A DNA stretch of 64,000 nucleotides from Cordia subcordata (taxonomy: Eukaryota; Streptophyta; Magnoliopsida; Boraginales; Cordiaceae): assembly GCA_028554755.1 (NCBI GenBank), contig JAPTOF010000002.1, forward strand, positions 31,922,501-31,986,500, in the 5' to 3' direction. The position numbers and the translations under genes are program-made. The notes below the pieces were generated by a model. It had not been told where the DNA came from. It ran no database searches and saw only the letters and a program-made list of their open reading frames with translations. Of the stretch, positions 50,167-60,599 are shown in pieces (within the stretch, counting starts at the first letter, position 1; each line of letters starts with the position of its first letter).

Positions 50167-52280
50167 TATTTGATAACTAGCTCTTAATAATGGATAACGG
50201 AACTTCTTTCTCTGGTTCTAAACTTCTTTCTTTGGTTCTACTCCTAGTGTCAATCTTATGATTTCTCAGACTTTGTGAGTGTGGCTATCTCGAAGGCAGA
50301 TTGAAGGGAAATGGTTGTTTCATGTAATTGGTCTTCCTCCTGACACATTTGATGAACTTGTACTGTTGTCTACCATGAAAGAAATTTTCATCCAAAGCTG
50401 AAACAGCAAGTTTTCATACCTTTGGTCCCCCTTTTTCTATGATAAGCCTGCAAATCTGATTGGAAACAGAACGGCTCTCGAACTTTTGTACCGTGCACTT
50501 ATGATGGCCAAAGTTAATAAGAGCAGAAGGGCTAGTTTCCTTGACTAAACTATGAGTGGTTAATAAACTTTAGGTGGTGATAGTTTTTCCACTTGGGAGA
50601 GGATAATCTGTTGTTCCTGCTCCTCTTTCATCACTTCTGGGACAGAGCTCCCATGGTCACCGGTAGGTGACCGCAGGCACAAGCAACGTGAGTGAAGAGG
50701 ACCAGCGCTTAACTTATTTGGCCTCGAGTTGTTTGCCTGGTGGTCAATACTTGCCAATTTGAAGTCATATTTTTCTTAATTTCTCGGGATGCACTGAAAT
50801 AAGATGCTTAGTGCCTATACTTCAAAGCACCAACCTTTTTCTTTGCTTAATCACTTGTGACAATAATAATTAATTAATTAGAGATTGCAAAGATATGGCT
50901 TATGCCTGACATCGATATATTCTTATTATCTTTGGCGATATCAACAGCAGCTTGCAATAATGAGCTTAACTGCAGATGTGCTGATATATGTCACTGTCAG
51001 AATTATGTCTGATCTGAGGTTCTAGCTTACTGCTAGTGCCATTACATTTGGTGGTTGGCTCAAGTATCAAGTATAGATGTTTTTGTTTATTTACCGCAAT
51101 ATCACTTCATCTTGAATGCGCCACGCTTGATCTGTTAAAGCTTAGGTTTCGGATTTCTTTTGAAGCCAATGAAACCTTAATGACTTGCCCCATTTCCTAT
51201 GATGTCCCTCTCACTACCTTCGGCAATGAGTGTTCAATAGAGAGCGGATGATAATATTAGTATTAAGTTTTATGTTTGAAAAGTTCTTTCCTAATTGCAG
51301 AAAACTAAAATTGATGATGTTTTTTTTTCTTATATTTGAAAATCAATGACATCTGACTTTGTATGTCACGTCTACAAGAGTGTATAACTCAATTAAACTC
51401 TCTTTTTGATGAGTTTGTGTGTCATTCAAAGGACTATAAAGTTCAATTAAGCTTTAAAGAAATAGATGAAATAGGTGAGCTAAAGGGGGGAAAAAAACAA
51501 AAAGAATTCTATTTTATAAAATTCGCTTGATGTGCAAGAATAGAGAAAAAGTTAAATCTACTTTACAATTTACATTTCGAACCTCATTTTTTAAATCTAA
51601 CATGTGATATTTCTCTAATAATTTAATCTTTAAAAATATATATTACCAAAAAGAGGGAAAAGATTACCAAAGATTATATTACCTAAAATATAATTGAAGC
51701 AAAAAAATAGGTCTAAAAGGTAGAAGTCTAAAAGTTTTGCTCATCAATAATTTATATTTATAGTTTTGTATGAAAGTTTTAATGCCATCTATTAATGCTA
51801 ATGAGAACCACTAACTCATTTTTTTTTAAAAAAGAAAAAAAAAACTGACATGTCACTATAGTAGTAACATATCAAAATATTAACATGATAGTCATAAGAG
51901 TACATTCTATCCTGAGGTATAACTATAGTTTAAATTTGTACAAATTGTAACTCAAAAAGTATGCTACATCATCTCATTTGTTTGTCAATTCAGCTAAATT
52001 TGTTATTAATATTATAAATTTAATTAATAATAATCTTAATATTATTCATTTAAAAGACTTTTGAGGAATAGAAAAAGATGCTCTAAATAAGAAGATATTA
52101 ATTTGTTCGCTTCTTGGAGGCATGTGCATACACCTCCAAGTACCATAACTTTTCCTTAAAACAGCTGAGGGAGGAGAGAAGAGAATGGGTAAAAGGAACT
52201 CAACATAATATTATGCTACTTCTTGTATATGCAAAATGTCATATCGTCTTCATGATTAAGTTCAATTAACGACTCGAAAT

Positions 52281-52659
52281 TAGTCCATTTCTTAGTGTGT
52301 TTCCTTTTTGGCTTTATAATCCTTTGTGCAGTGTATAGTGTGTGTGTTAAGTACCATAAAGATGCAGCATTCTTTATGACAAGCCATTATTCTTTTGTAA
52401 AATTTCGGCTTGGTTGTGAAATAGCATCAATTGTGATGCAAGAGACTGGCCCGAGTTTGGCTTTTGCTTTATAACAGAAAAATTCTATCGTACAATGACA
52501 TTTTTCTTTACATCATCGGCGTTCTGACATATGACTCCCCTCGGCCGTTCCGTTGGGCTGCTCCTTGGACAGTGGACCTATCCTAGAAGTCCATCAAAAA
52601 ACAGAACAACTTGGGAAACGAAAGCAACAAGTATCAAATGTCTAAGCGTAACATAAGCA
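52281..52659 (+). repeat. Dispersed direct duplication, copy 2
   Basis: Second copy of the segment at 49798-50166, about 2.48 kb further on in the same orientation. It has an extra 'ttgggctgctc' insertion after 'cggccgttccg'. Confidence 0.88.
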
Positions 52660-53006
52660 ACTCTTGGAAGCGGAAAGATTAGAGACGATCATACATGTCA
52701 TCAATCATCCAAACAACCACTGCCTTATTCTATGGTTACAATCTCAAAGCAATACCTGATTTTTTGGGTAGGACGGAGGAGGTTTTTTGAGATCATTGAA
52801 CTCGACCAGCTGCCTGAAATCTGAATTTAACGCACCAGGCGCTCAAATTTCTGCTGCAAGCAACTCTACATGCACATCCAAGAAAAGATGTGCGACCTAG
52901 ATAAGACCAATACTAAACTGCTATACATATATGCATAGAGAGAACGCAAAGTGCTTCTCCTTCCGATGATTGCAGTGACACTATCATAAATGAATAGGCA
53001 GCTAAC

Positions 53007-54749
53007 TTAGATTTTGCAACACCAAAATGCAAAGTGCTCCTCCTTCCGATGATTGCTCACGAGACCGCCACACAGTAAGCAGACAAAACTACTTCCATCA
53101 GAAAATGCATCCAGAACAATCTGCTTCCTGCCAGTCTCTGCCAGTATAGAAGTTCCATGAGCATCTAGTTCAATAGATTGCCCTGCCATTTTCTGTTCAT
53201 GTAGTTCAGATTGGGATGGCATAGCTTCAGCAATTGCACATTCTGCAAACAAAGAAGCCAGCTCATCAGCAGCAGCAGCACTTGCTTGTACTTTGTTCCT
53301 GTATAGCTCCCGAGCACGGCTGAGGGTTTCAGAAACAGCCATCTCTCCACCCAGTGCCCTCATTGCCATCACCACCTGTTGAGAAGAGTTAAATTGTGCA
53401 AAGATTAAGCATGTTTGCTTTATGGGTGAGGTAGTACTTGAAAACATATGTTTCCGAAACTCAAGATCTAGATATGACATTCAAGAGCCCCACCAGTAGA
53501 ACAGGGGAGAAAAAAAATAATAATTAAATACTCATAAACAACAATAACTTTGATATTCTCATTTCCTAAAACTAAAGTTATTTTTTCTGAATTTTCCAAA
53601 TTTATTGAATTGGAAGTTCAGTTTGTTCAGAGCCACATTTTTTGTAAGTCGATGCAAAGATGAACTATCTCATTATAGCTCAAGAGTACCTATTCCATAA
53701 TCTGTACAAACAAATAATAGAAGCTAATAGTAAGAAGAACACGATGATCCTGCACAACCATTCAACACGGTTGGTTGACTAATATCAGAACCTCATGTCA
53801 TGAGAAGGCCTTCTGTTTTTAGCTTACGAATTGACCTGGTGTGAAAAGACCTGATGTGAGGATAATGCAACACGTTGAAGTGTTATCCCAGTAATACTAA
53901 CAAGAAAATATACACTTATGGTCTGTCTGGTACGACGAAATAGTTTGGAAATGGATGGTCATTTAAGATAGAATTCCGATAGAATACTTATTCTTTTTCT
54001 TGTGTTTGGTTATAGATATAATAAAAGTTAGAATAATGTCTATTTTATCTCACATATTTGGTAAAACCAATTTTCAAAAGTTAGAATAGATTAATAATAA
54101 TCAATTAAAATACACAAGTTACCAAACGGCCCCTTAGATTGCTGTCATTTTGAAAGAGGCGCCACATGTTGCTGCGTACACAAGTTAAATGCCATTACAC
54201 CACCATCCTAGCCGCTGACGATACTTCAAAAGTTCACAAAAATTATACAAACTCCACATTACTAAGGAAGGTCTGGCGTGCAACTGTTTAATTAAATGTA
54301 ATTTCTTCTCTCTTTTCAAATAAGCAACTTTTTTTTTCCTTCGTCACTAAAATCAATTCAAAAGATTGAGGCTTTAATCTGGAATCTTCAGCGTCAGCTA
54401 AAGCATATAACCACAAAGTACACACATTAATTAAACTAATAATTCATAGTCAAACTATAGTTATGATTTGATAAAGTTTATTTAAAAGAATTAACTATAA
54501 TAACAAGCGAAGAATGTACTTAAATTAATTTATTTGTAATTAGAAAAATAATTTCTTGATAATAAAGGGAAAAAATTGGAATAATAAATAATTTACCGCT
54601 TGGAGAGCTTGAGAAGGCTTCCCTTGCTCAATGAGCTGGCTAGCCGTAATAAGCAACTGTTTAATCACCTTGTCTATATCATTCGGCGAAGGATGTGGTG
54701 GCGCCGCCGTGGGCTCCGCCTCGATCATATCGGTGTCCGTACACTCCAT
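53007..54749 (-). CDS. Conserved plant protein of unknown function with C-terminal Cys/His cluster
   Basis: Two exons, 54749-54597 (51 residues) and 53375-53007 (122 residues plus TAA), separated by a 1.2-kb GT-AG intron at a codon boundary, give 173 residues. The start [14 protein letters not shown] is acidic. Residues about 23-85 ([20 protein letters not shown] through [20 protein letters not shown]) read as a helical hairpin, somewhat like a single TPR-type or MIT-type bundle. After a Ser/Ala-rich helix, the C terminus holds [14 protein letters not shown] and FWCC, a CxxC-x6-H-x4-H-x5-CC arrangement that could bind zinc. I do not recognise a named family and assign no function. Codon use and splice sites look ordinary. 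The intron carries a Tourist-like MITE (53919-54133). Confidence 0.85.
53919..54133. mobile_element. Second Tourist-like MITE type, in the intron of the Cys/His gene
   Basis: Ends 'tggtctgtctgg' and 'ccaaacggcccc' are imperfect inverted repeats (8 of 12), flanked by TTA at 53916-53918 and 54134-54136. 215 bp, non-coding. Its interior differs from copies A-F. Confidence 0.7.
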
Positions 54750-55523
54750 GGCATTTCAATATCAGTTTCACTCTTCACCACCTGCGTCTTATTCTCTTCT
54801 TACATACATATATTTATGCATGTATCAATCTTGAAAAGGAAAAAAAAAAATCTTTCTTTAAATATTTACTTGTTTGCAATGATTAACATTTGCCAGAGGA
54901 CGATAAAAGAAGAAAAGATGTTGAAAGAGAAAATGGAAGATCTTTTGATTTGTTTTTCGCTTTTCGCGAGATGCTTCTGGCCGTTTCTGCAGATTATTGG
55001 GGCTTGGTGTTTGGGCCTTTGTGCTTAATGTTTGGGTAGAAGGAAGAAGGCCTTCGCCCTTGGTTGTTTGGATTTTGCGAGAATATTGGGCTAAAGGCCC
55101 AATCATCCTTTGAAGTTTCAGGTCCAACAGAGAAAATGCTTCTACTCTATTTGAGTACTAACTAACATATAGTAACATAATTTTCGAATAAAACCTTCAT
55201 CTTGGCACTCATGCTCTGTTTGCTCAGCGAGAAACGATTCTTTAAAAGCATGATTTTGCAAAAACTAATTACTGGGGCATTTGGATAGTTACAATACAAA
55301 GTGTAGATAGTTTTATCTTAAATCTCGATAAAAATATATTATAACGACTACGCACTATTTTCTTATTTAACTTCTTCGTTATCTTATTTTAAGTTATAAG
55401 CACTCAAAATGATTTGAACTTATTTTAAGCTAAAACTGGTGAAATTAAACTGCATTAAACAAGCTGTCTGTTTGATGCCGAAATATTTAATATTTTGTGC
55501 AAAGAAGAATATATGAGTACGTA

Positions 55524-55719
55524 ACTTAATAGTGGACAAGATGTGTGTGTTGAATATAGACAAAGACAAGCAAATCAATCTTCATACATAACTTAATAGT
55601 AGACACGATTTGTGTGTTGAATATAGACAAAGACAAGCAAATCAATCTTCATACATAACTTAATAGTAGACACGATTTGTGTGTTGAATATAGACAAAGA
55701 CAAGCAAATCAATCTTCAT
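55524..55719 (+). repeat. Tandem repeat, 3 x 67 bp
   Basis: Units start 'acttaatagt' at 55524, 55591 and 55658. Units 2 and 3 are essentially identical; unit 1 has a few substitutions; unit 3 lacks the last bases. Confidence 0.95.
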
Positions 55720-55883
55720 GTTGTTTGATTAGTATTTTTTGACTTTTTTTAAGCTTAAATGGTAAATAGCTGGACATCACAATTTTCGCCATTCTGCTTA
55801 AAACATCCATTAAATATTTTTGTCACATCATGATGTGTCACATTGATCCTGTAAGGTGTAAAGTTAATGATTTGATTTTTTTA

Positions 55884-56379
55884 TGAAGTAAAATGCGCGT
55901 TATTTCACTTGTAATTTGTTTAATCAATTGATTATCTTCTTATGTATTAAAACTTACTATATTATCATTTTGTGTTTTTCTAAAAGTGATATTTTACCTC
56001 CTGTGATTCATTTTATTAGTTGATTTCCTCCTGTAGTTTGTCTATTTAACTGGTTATCCCTCCTATATTTTAAAAACTTATCATATTTTCCCTTATACTT
56101 TTCAAAACGTGGTATAATCTCCTCTTTTTTCATTATTATTTAAACGTCACTAGCTAAAAATAACATTATTTTTGTAAAAATATGTAGTACATTACAAGTT
56201 TTAACACTCATATAGAAAAAGATGTTTGTAATATAGAATAAATTAATTTTGATGAAAATTCTAAATAGGAGATTATGGACTACATTTGAAAAACACAGGA
56301 AAATAATATAATAAATTTTAAAACACAAGAAATAATTAACTAATTACACAAATAATGGGAATAAAATACATTTTACCTT
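55884..56379. mobile_element. Foldback / long-TIR non-autonomous element
   Basis: The left arm 'gaagtaaaatgcgcgttatt' (from 55885) pairs with the right arm ending 'aataaaatacattttacc' (to about 56377). The complementarity continues for about 100 bases (for example 'attttgtgtttttc' against 'gaaaaacacaggaaaat'). Inner 'cctcctgt' motifs recur. It has no coding capacity and the class is unassigned. Confidence 0.65.
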
Positions 56380-57206
56380 TTTTTATATTTGTTACTATAA
56401 TTTTTAAATAATTTAAATCAATTAATTAGGTTCAATATATTAATAAGTGATAATTTATACGACTTAGATTCGACATGAGCCAAGATTTTCATGGAATAAG
56501 AAAATGGAAGAGGGTCCAGCTATTGACTGATCTTTTACTGTAGTACATAAGTATTCCACCTACTTAAAGCTTGATGCACATGGAAAACATAAAGGGCGTA
56601 CATGGCACAACTGAAGAGCTTAATATATATATTGTTGATCAAATTGAACATGGTAAAGGAAAAGTAAAAAACATGGTATTTACTCAGGATTATATTCCAT
56701 GATTGGGAATTCTTTTTAAGGAAAAAATAACCAGAAATGGTTCAAGTGAGTAAGATCTAGTCAATTTCATGCGGAGCCTTCAGTATCATTTATTTCCTCA
56801 TTTATGATATTAATGGGTTCTCCTTCATGGCAGCAGATGGTTTTACCAAACATCTTGGGAGTCTTCATTTTTGAGCCTCTCCTTTCCTGCCAATCTTGGG
56901 TCTCCAATTATTTGAGACGTTGGCCAACAGTGAGGACTATTACTAGATCACTAAATTATCTTTGTAGCTACTCAACATTATGATCCACCTCTTAACAACT
57001 GTGACATCAACCGCCACCTTAATGCTTCAACGACTTGAAAGCAAGCATCTTACGAAAGGCCTCTCAGCAAGCTGGAAATTAGCATAGATCCGGAGATTCC
57101 AGAACGGGGCTGCGATCTTCAACGCCGACCATGTAGGCTCGTATTTGGGTTCGCTTCATGTGTGCCACAATAAAGGACAGTAACTATCCGATTAGGAGGC
57201 CTCCTA

Positions 57207-60200
57207 TTAACTATCCTCCATAATCACAGCTTCTTTAATCTCCTGAATCATCTTAAGCACCTGCCACATTGTTGGTCTCTGCTCGGGAGAAGGCACGCTA
57301 CAAGCCATAGCCACCTCAAGAAGCATTTCGAATCTATTGTCCTCACCACTGTCCTCATCCCTCGTAAACCTTACCCAATTCACCATATCGTCAGGCATCA
57401 AATACGGATGTTGCGATGGATGCTTCCCGGTAAGGAGCTCAAGCAAAAGAATTCCGAATGAGTAGACATCAGACTTGGAAGTTGCTTGCTGACTGCTAAA
57501 TTTCCGAATTTCAGGGGCTTTATAGGCGGTGGCGTCGGGGTCTTCATCGTTGGAGGTGCTGGCGATGGCCGGGAGGCAATAGTCGGTGACGCAGGCCTCG
57601 AAGTCGGAGCCAAGAAGGATATTGGAGGACTTGAGATTGCCATGGACAAGCCTCCATGCTTGGTGGATGTAGGAAAGGCCCTGAGCTACATCTTCTGCTA
57701 TTTTCAAGCATGATGTCCAGTGGAGTGGCTTTGATCTTGCTGACTTGGAACCTGCAAACGTGGCAATGTTGACCAGTCAAAACAAAAAAAGTCAATTGAC
57801 CCCGGCACAGCACATGGGACCCCCGAGCTTGGTGGTGGCCATGTCGAGGACATACAAAATAGCTATTAAAGAATGCAACAAAGCTGAGACCCCAGCATAC
57901 AAGTGATGTAACCTCACGTACATAATCATGAGCGGGGAAAGATTGTTCGTACAAAATTTGGTGCTTTAATTACATAATTAACATTTGGATTAGATTATAT
58001 AGGCCCTCAAACCGACATCTTGAAACGGACAAGTCAGTTCCCTATGTTCTCAGTTGCTAGATTCCGTGTTTTGGTGATGTACCAAAATCCAGAATTATGG
58101 CTACGTAGTGATAAAATAATAATATCCATAATTAAATAATACAAATTTATGAATAAAAAAATTAAATAATTATATTATCGTTTCCGCATCATTCGATAAT
58201 CTTCTTTGTAACATTAATAATGATAAGATAATAATCAGATTGTATTATTGTTATGAAATCAACTAATGATCCTCAATATTAGAGTTTTAAACCTTTTACA
58301 GCGGTAAGTGCATTGAATAATGCAAATATTTCATGGAGGATATTGCATCGATAGCTGGAGTAGAGGAACAATAATAGACATTTTATGTGGACCCAATTTT
58401 CATATCTTTTCAATATCGCCTGCAGTCTGCAGATTAAAATGAAGTTGTACATAGTAGTACTGTCCGTGACAGCTGCTCCAAGTTTTTCTTTTCTTTTTAT
58501 TATCAGTACCTGTTTAAACTGTTCTACAATTTATGTTTGTATTTCCAATACTAAGCTTAGCAAATATGAAAGTAAATTAAAATATAATTTACTAAATAAG
58601 ATTGACAATATAAATATAATTCTACATATAGTCCTTCTTGTTTACACAAAAAAAAAAAAAATCAGTTTGGTGCTTATAATTTTGAAAATGACTTGTATAG
58701 TTCTTAACTATTGAAAAAGTGTCATTTGATCTCTATTGTTTTAAAAGTCACCAATTTGGTTCTCAATATTCACAAAGAATGACCTAATTGGTGCTTATTT
58801 TAGTTTAAAAAATACTCATGTGACCTAAATTTAGCTAAAAATGATCATGTAATGGTCACATAACTATTAATAGAGATGAAAATTGATATTTTTGTAAATA
58901 TTAAAGATTAAATAGGTTACTTTTAAAATAATAAGAATCACAATGCCTCATTTTACAAACACTAAGAACTAAATATATTACTTTTAAAATAATAAAAATT
59001 AAACTGATACTTTTTTTTTGTAAATAATAAAAATTATTTATGAAATTCTCTAAAAATTATGTGCGACTCATTACTATATCAAAACAATGACAAAAAAGAA
59101 TAATGATTGAAATTAGTGACTTTACCATGGATAAGCGAAAAGAGACTGCCATTAGGCTGATAATCATAAACCAAAAGCCGCTCTTCTTTGGCCTGAAAAT
59201 AAGCTCTGAGAGCAACCAAATTGGGATGCCTTAATCCACCCACTGATGCCACGTGCCGATCAAACACATCATTGCTTGCACCAGCAAATCTCCCAGCGTC
59301 CAATCTCTTCACGCACACAATCAAACGGTTATCAAGCACTGCCTTATATGTCGTACCCATTGTACCCCTCCCCAGCAGCTCTGCAGACGCCCTCATCAGC
59401 TGCTCCAGCGTATACACGTGTGCCTCACCTGCACAGAACACTAAGCTCCCACTCTTACCCATTGCATGCATACCCTCTTGCAGTCTCTTCACCTTCTCTT
59501 CTAACTCGTAGTTTTCTTCTTCGATTCTCATCACGGCTTCAGCATCGGCACTCGCCGTTGTTGCATTGAACATCATTCTTGGTGTTGAGGCTTTGGAGTC
59601 TTGTGACTGTTTTTTGAACTTTGTTGATGTTACAGCAAAGCAAATAAGTACTGAAGCGATAAGGAGGAACATCGAAGATGATAAACCAATGATGAGTGCA
59701 GTTCTTTTGTGCATATTTCTTCGTGATCCGTTCAGCTCAAGTTCATTTTGCGGCTGAGCATTCTGGCCAAGTACGGCCGGCCTTGGCGGCGGCGTTAAGG
59801 CGGGTGTTGGTGGTCCGAAGAAGGGTTGTATAGTGCTGCATTCTTTGTGTATAATCTCACCGCAAAGCCCGGGGTTGGTTGCAAACGATGCGTTTTTGAA
59901 GCGTGACAAGGTTTGAGTAATGGGTATGGGGCCTGAAAGATTGTTGTGCGAGACGTTAAAGATTTGGAGAGTTGTCTGGTTGAGAGGTGGCACCGAGCCG
60001 TTAAAACGGTTAAAGTCGAGTCGAAGATAATACAACCGGTCCAATTTGTTTAGAGAAGTGGGTATTGGACCGGTGAGGCTGTTGTAGGAAAGGTCAAGGG
60101 TTTTAAGCCGGTGGAGGGTGGAAATTGAAGGAGGGATTGAACCGGAGAAATAGTTGTGGTCAAGGAAGAGCACTTTGAGGTTAGGCAAGCCGGAGAGATC

Positions 60201-60554
60201 AGGGATTGGGCCGGTGAGCGAGTTGTTCTGGAGGCTAAGGACGCGGAGCTGGTCGAGCCGGTTGAGAGAATTAGGAGCAAATGTGCCAGTCAGGTTTAGA
60301 TTTTCAATAACAAAACGTACCACTTTGGCTTGTGCGCATCCAACTCCTTGCCATTTGCAAAATGCAAGACTCGTTCTTGCTGAGAAATCAAGCTTGTCTC
60401 CCAAATCTGCTTTCGATTTGAATGCTAACAGAGCTGATGCATCAGATGGTATATCATCATCACCAGCTGCAGCAGCAGAAATCAAGAAACAATAATAGCA
60501 GCACAATGATAGAAATATAAAGAGATAATGATGCAGCAAATGAATCTTGCTCAT
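57207..60554 (-). CDS. LRR receptor-like pseudokinase (probable inactive receptor kinase)
   Basis: Two exons, 60554-59126 and 57751-57207, joined within a Gly codon (CATG|GT), give 657 residues, normal for the family. There is a signal peptide at about 1-29 and an LRR N-terminal cap with CKWQGVGC. About five LRRs follow (about 80-215, e.g. [16 protein letters not shown]), then a Pro-rich spacer, a transmembrane helix at about 285-308 and a cytosolic kinase fold from about 390. The glycine loop ([11 protein letters not shown]) and the VAIK-type lysine (VCVKR, Lys416) are present. The catalytic loop reads HGN (513-515) instead of HRD, and the DFG motif reads DYC (533-535), so phosphotransfer is unlikely. 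Such proteins act as plasma-membrane coreceptors or scaffolds. It closely resembles the Arabidopsis At5g67200 / At3g50230 type. The 1.4-kb intron contains a foldback repeat. Confidence 0.95.
58655..59060. repeat. Foldback repeat in the pseudokinase intron
   Basis: Same family as 985-1312. 'caatttggttctcaatattcac' words on the left and 'cactaagaactaaat' on the right are inverted versions, with repeated 'acttttaaaataataa' motifs. It ends about 60 bases from the exon 1 donor at 59125. Confidence 0.55.
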
Positions 60555-60599
60555 GTTGAAAGTGCAGGGTGAGTTGAAAGGAGAGTGGTCAACATAATA

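Larger units (their letters stand above)
48857..53006. other. Spacer downstream of KIN4A
   Basis: The first several hundred bases are probably KIN4A 3' UTR. No protein gene was recognised. It contains two direct copies of a roughly 370-bp segment (49798-50166 and 52281-52659). The part next to 53006 should hold the 3' UTR of the minus-strand gene beyond. Confidence 0.5.
54750..57206. other. Spacer between the Cys/His gene and the LRR pseudokinase
   Basis: No gene recognised. It contains the 67-bp tandem triplet (55524-55719) and a long foldback element (55884-56379). The part nearest 57206 is the likely pseudokinase 3' UTR; an AATAAA on the minus strand at 56789-56794 is a possible signal. 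Confidence 0.5.

Noticed and set aside
54600..55028. 142-residue plus-strand frame
   Set aside because: It overlaps exon 1 of the minus-strand Cys/His gene and its composition is not protein-like.
55524..55719. CRISPR-like array
   Set aside because: Three adjacent 67-bp units without spacers in a plant genome are a minisatellite.
57544..57954. 136-residue frame on the minus strand overlapping the pseudokinase
   Set aside because: It is a shadow in another frame of the kinase exon plus intron sequence; it resembles no protein.
59079..59125. Extension of pseudokinase exon 1 to a stop at 59079
   Set aside because: It ignores the donor CATG|GTAAAG; splicing to 57751 restores the kinase domain.
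59221..59569. Several plus-strand frames opposite the pseudokinase
   Set aside because: They are antisense shadows of exon 1.
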